From the NCBI GenBank assembly GCA_017988355.1, contig JAGNRX010000100.1:1-5139 (forward strand): 5,139 nucleotides of DNA, given 5' to 3'. The DNA comes from Bacteroidales bacterium. Lineage in GTDB: Bacteria > Bacteroidota > Bacteroidia > Bacteroidales > P3. The notes under the pieces were generated by a model, which was given only the letters and a program-made list of their open reading frames with translations, was not told the origin of the DNA and ran no database searches. This document shows positions 4,734 to 5,139 of the stretch, one piece after another (positions within the stretch are counted from its first letter, which is position 1; each line of letters opens with the position of its first letter). The position numbers were made by a program, and so were the translations under genes.

Positions 4734-5139
4734 ATGGAAGCATTACTCAAGAGTTTAGGGATAGATAAGAATGAAAACCCCCAAATAAAGATAGATTTAA
4801 TCCACAAATACATTAACCTAAGACTAATGGCTCTTAACCTCCCTTCTGTTGAAGAAACAGAAAAGGATGAAATAAACGAAGAGTTTATAGAAATCATTAA
4901 AGGATTAATTGCAAACTACAAGAAAAGAGAAGAATTCTTTGCAACTGGATTATGTCCGGCTGATGAAAGAATTCAAACATTCCTTAATTCATACTTTAAA
5001 GGAGTTGAAGGCGTAGAGGATATTAAAATCCCAAACAATACTTTCTCTTTAGATAGTTATGGAGTGGCAAGAGAATTGTCCCTACCAAGCAAAGAAGCTA
5101 AGTATGTTTCAGATTACATATCCTCATATAGAGTTAAAC
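4734..5139 (+). CDS. N-terminal part of an uncharacterised protein, cut by the window edge
   Basis: An open frame from ATG at 4734 to the right edge gives 135 codons without a stop. The translation starts MEALLKSLGIDKNENPQIKI and continues with a charged helical region (about 20-66), FFATGLCPADERIQTFLNSY (68-87), then IPNNTFSLDSYGVARELSLP (99-118) and SDYISSYRVK (126-135). There is no signal peptide or membrane segment. The LCPADxRIQ, LDxxGVARELSLP and SSYRV motifs resemble my recollection of the start of a large (about 1,100 residues) widely distributed bacterial family annotated only as hypothetical; I cannot confirm that here. The gene follows the hpf terminator, has no SD, and no good promoter is seen (TTTG at 4703-4706 lacks a matching -7 box). 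Confidence 0.8.
   Translation, partial: MEALLKSLGIDKNENPQIKIDLIHKYINLRLMALNLPSVEETEKDEINEEFIEIIKGLIANYKKREEFFATGLCPADERIQTFLNSYFKGVEGVEDIKIPNNTFSLDSYGVARELSLPSKEAKYVSDYISSYRVK

Noticed and set aside
4355..4897. Three minus-strand open frames of 66-78 codons (4355-4591, 4537-4743, 4697-4897)
   Set aside because: They lie opposite hpf, its terminator and the following gene, show no family motifs, and are explained as shadows of those genes.

Overview
This window looks like ordinary chromosome from an AT-rich member of the Bacteroidota, most likely an uncultured Bacteroidales. The evidence is a short S21 (rpsU) followed by a Xer-type recombinase and a short hibernation factor, a lipoprotein with an acidic tail right after its lipobox cysteine, promoters of the Bacteroidota TTTG/TAnnTTTG type, and start codons that mostly lack Shine-Dalgarno sequences. 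I cannot name a species.

Layout: an Elp3-like radical SAM gene (17-1018, +) converges on a lipoprotein gene of unknown function (1251-2207, -). The 230-bp gap between them holds a structured repeat element: a central array of four short units at 21-22 bp spacing, bracketed by pairs of 21-bp units that are inverted relative to each other. The lipoprotein gene is divergent from rpmB (L28, 2341-2580). From there everything reads rightward: rpmB, terminator, hotdog-fold thioesterase (2662-3087), rpsU (S21, 3154-3351), terminator, xerC-like recombinase (3423-4298), hpf (4359-4649), terminator, and the 5' end of a larger uncharacterised gene (4734 to the window edge).

The rpsU-xerC-hpf run is a housekeeping neighbourhood: S21 and HPF act on the ribosome and XerC resolves chromosome dimers. 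The most interesting signals are regulatory. Only rpsU and hpf carry strong Shine-Dalgarno sequences, in a lineage whose ribosomes are known to hide the anti-SD with S21; this suggests both may be under S21-dependent translational control. The xerC promoter appears to lie partly inside the rpsU terminator hairpin and to end four bases before the start codon, implying a leaderless mRNA. The thioesterase gene shows a weaker version of the same arrangement. No phage, CRISPR array, tRNA, toxin or defence system was seen, and I found no clear new multi-gene system.
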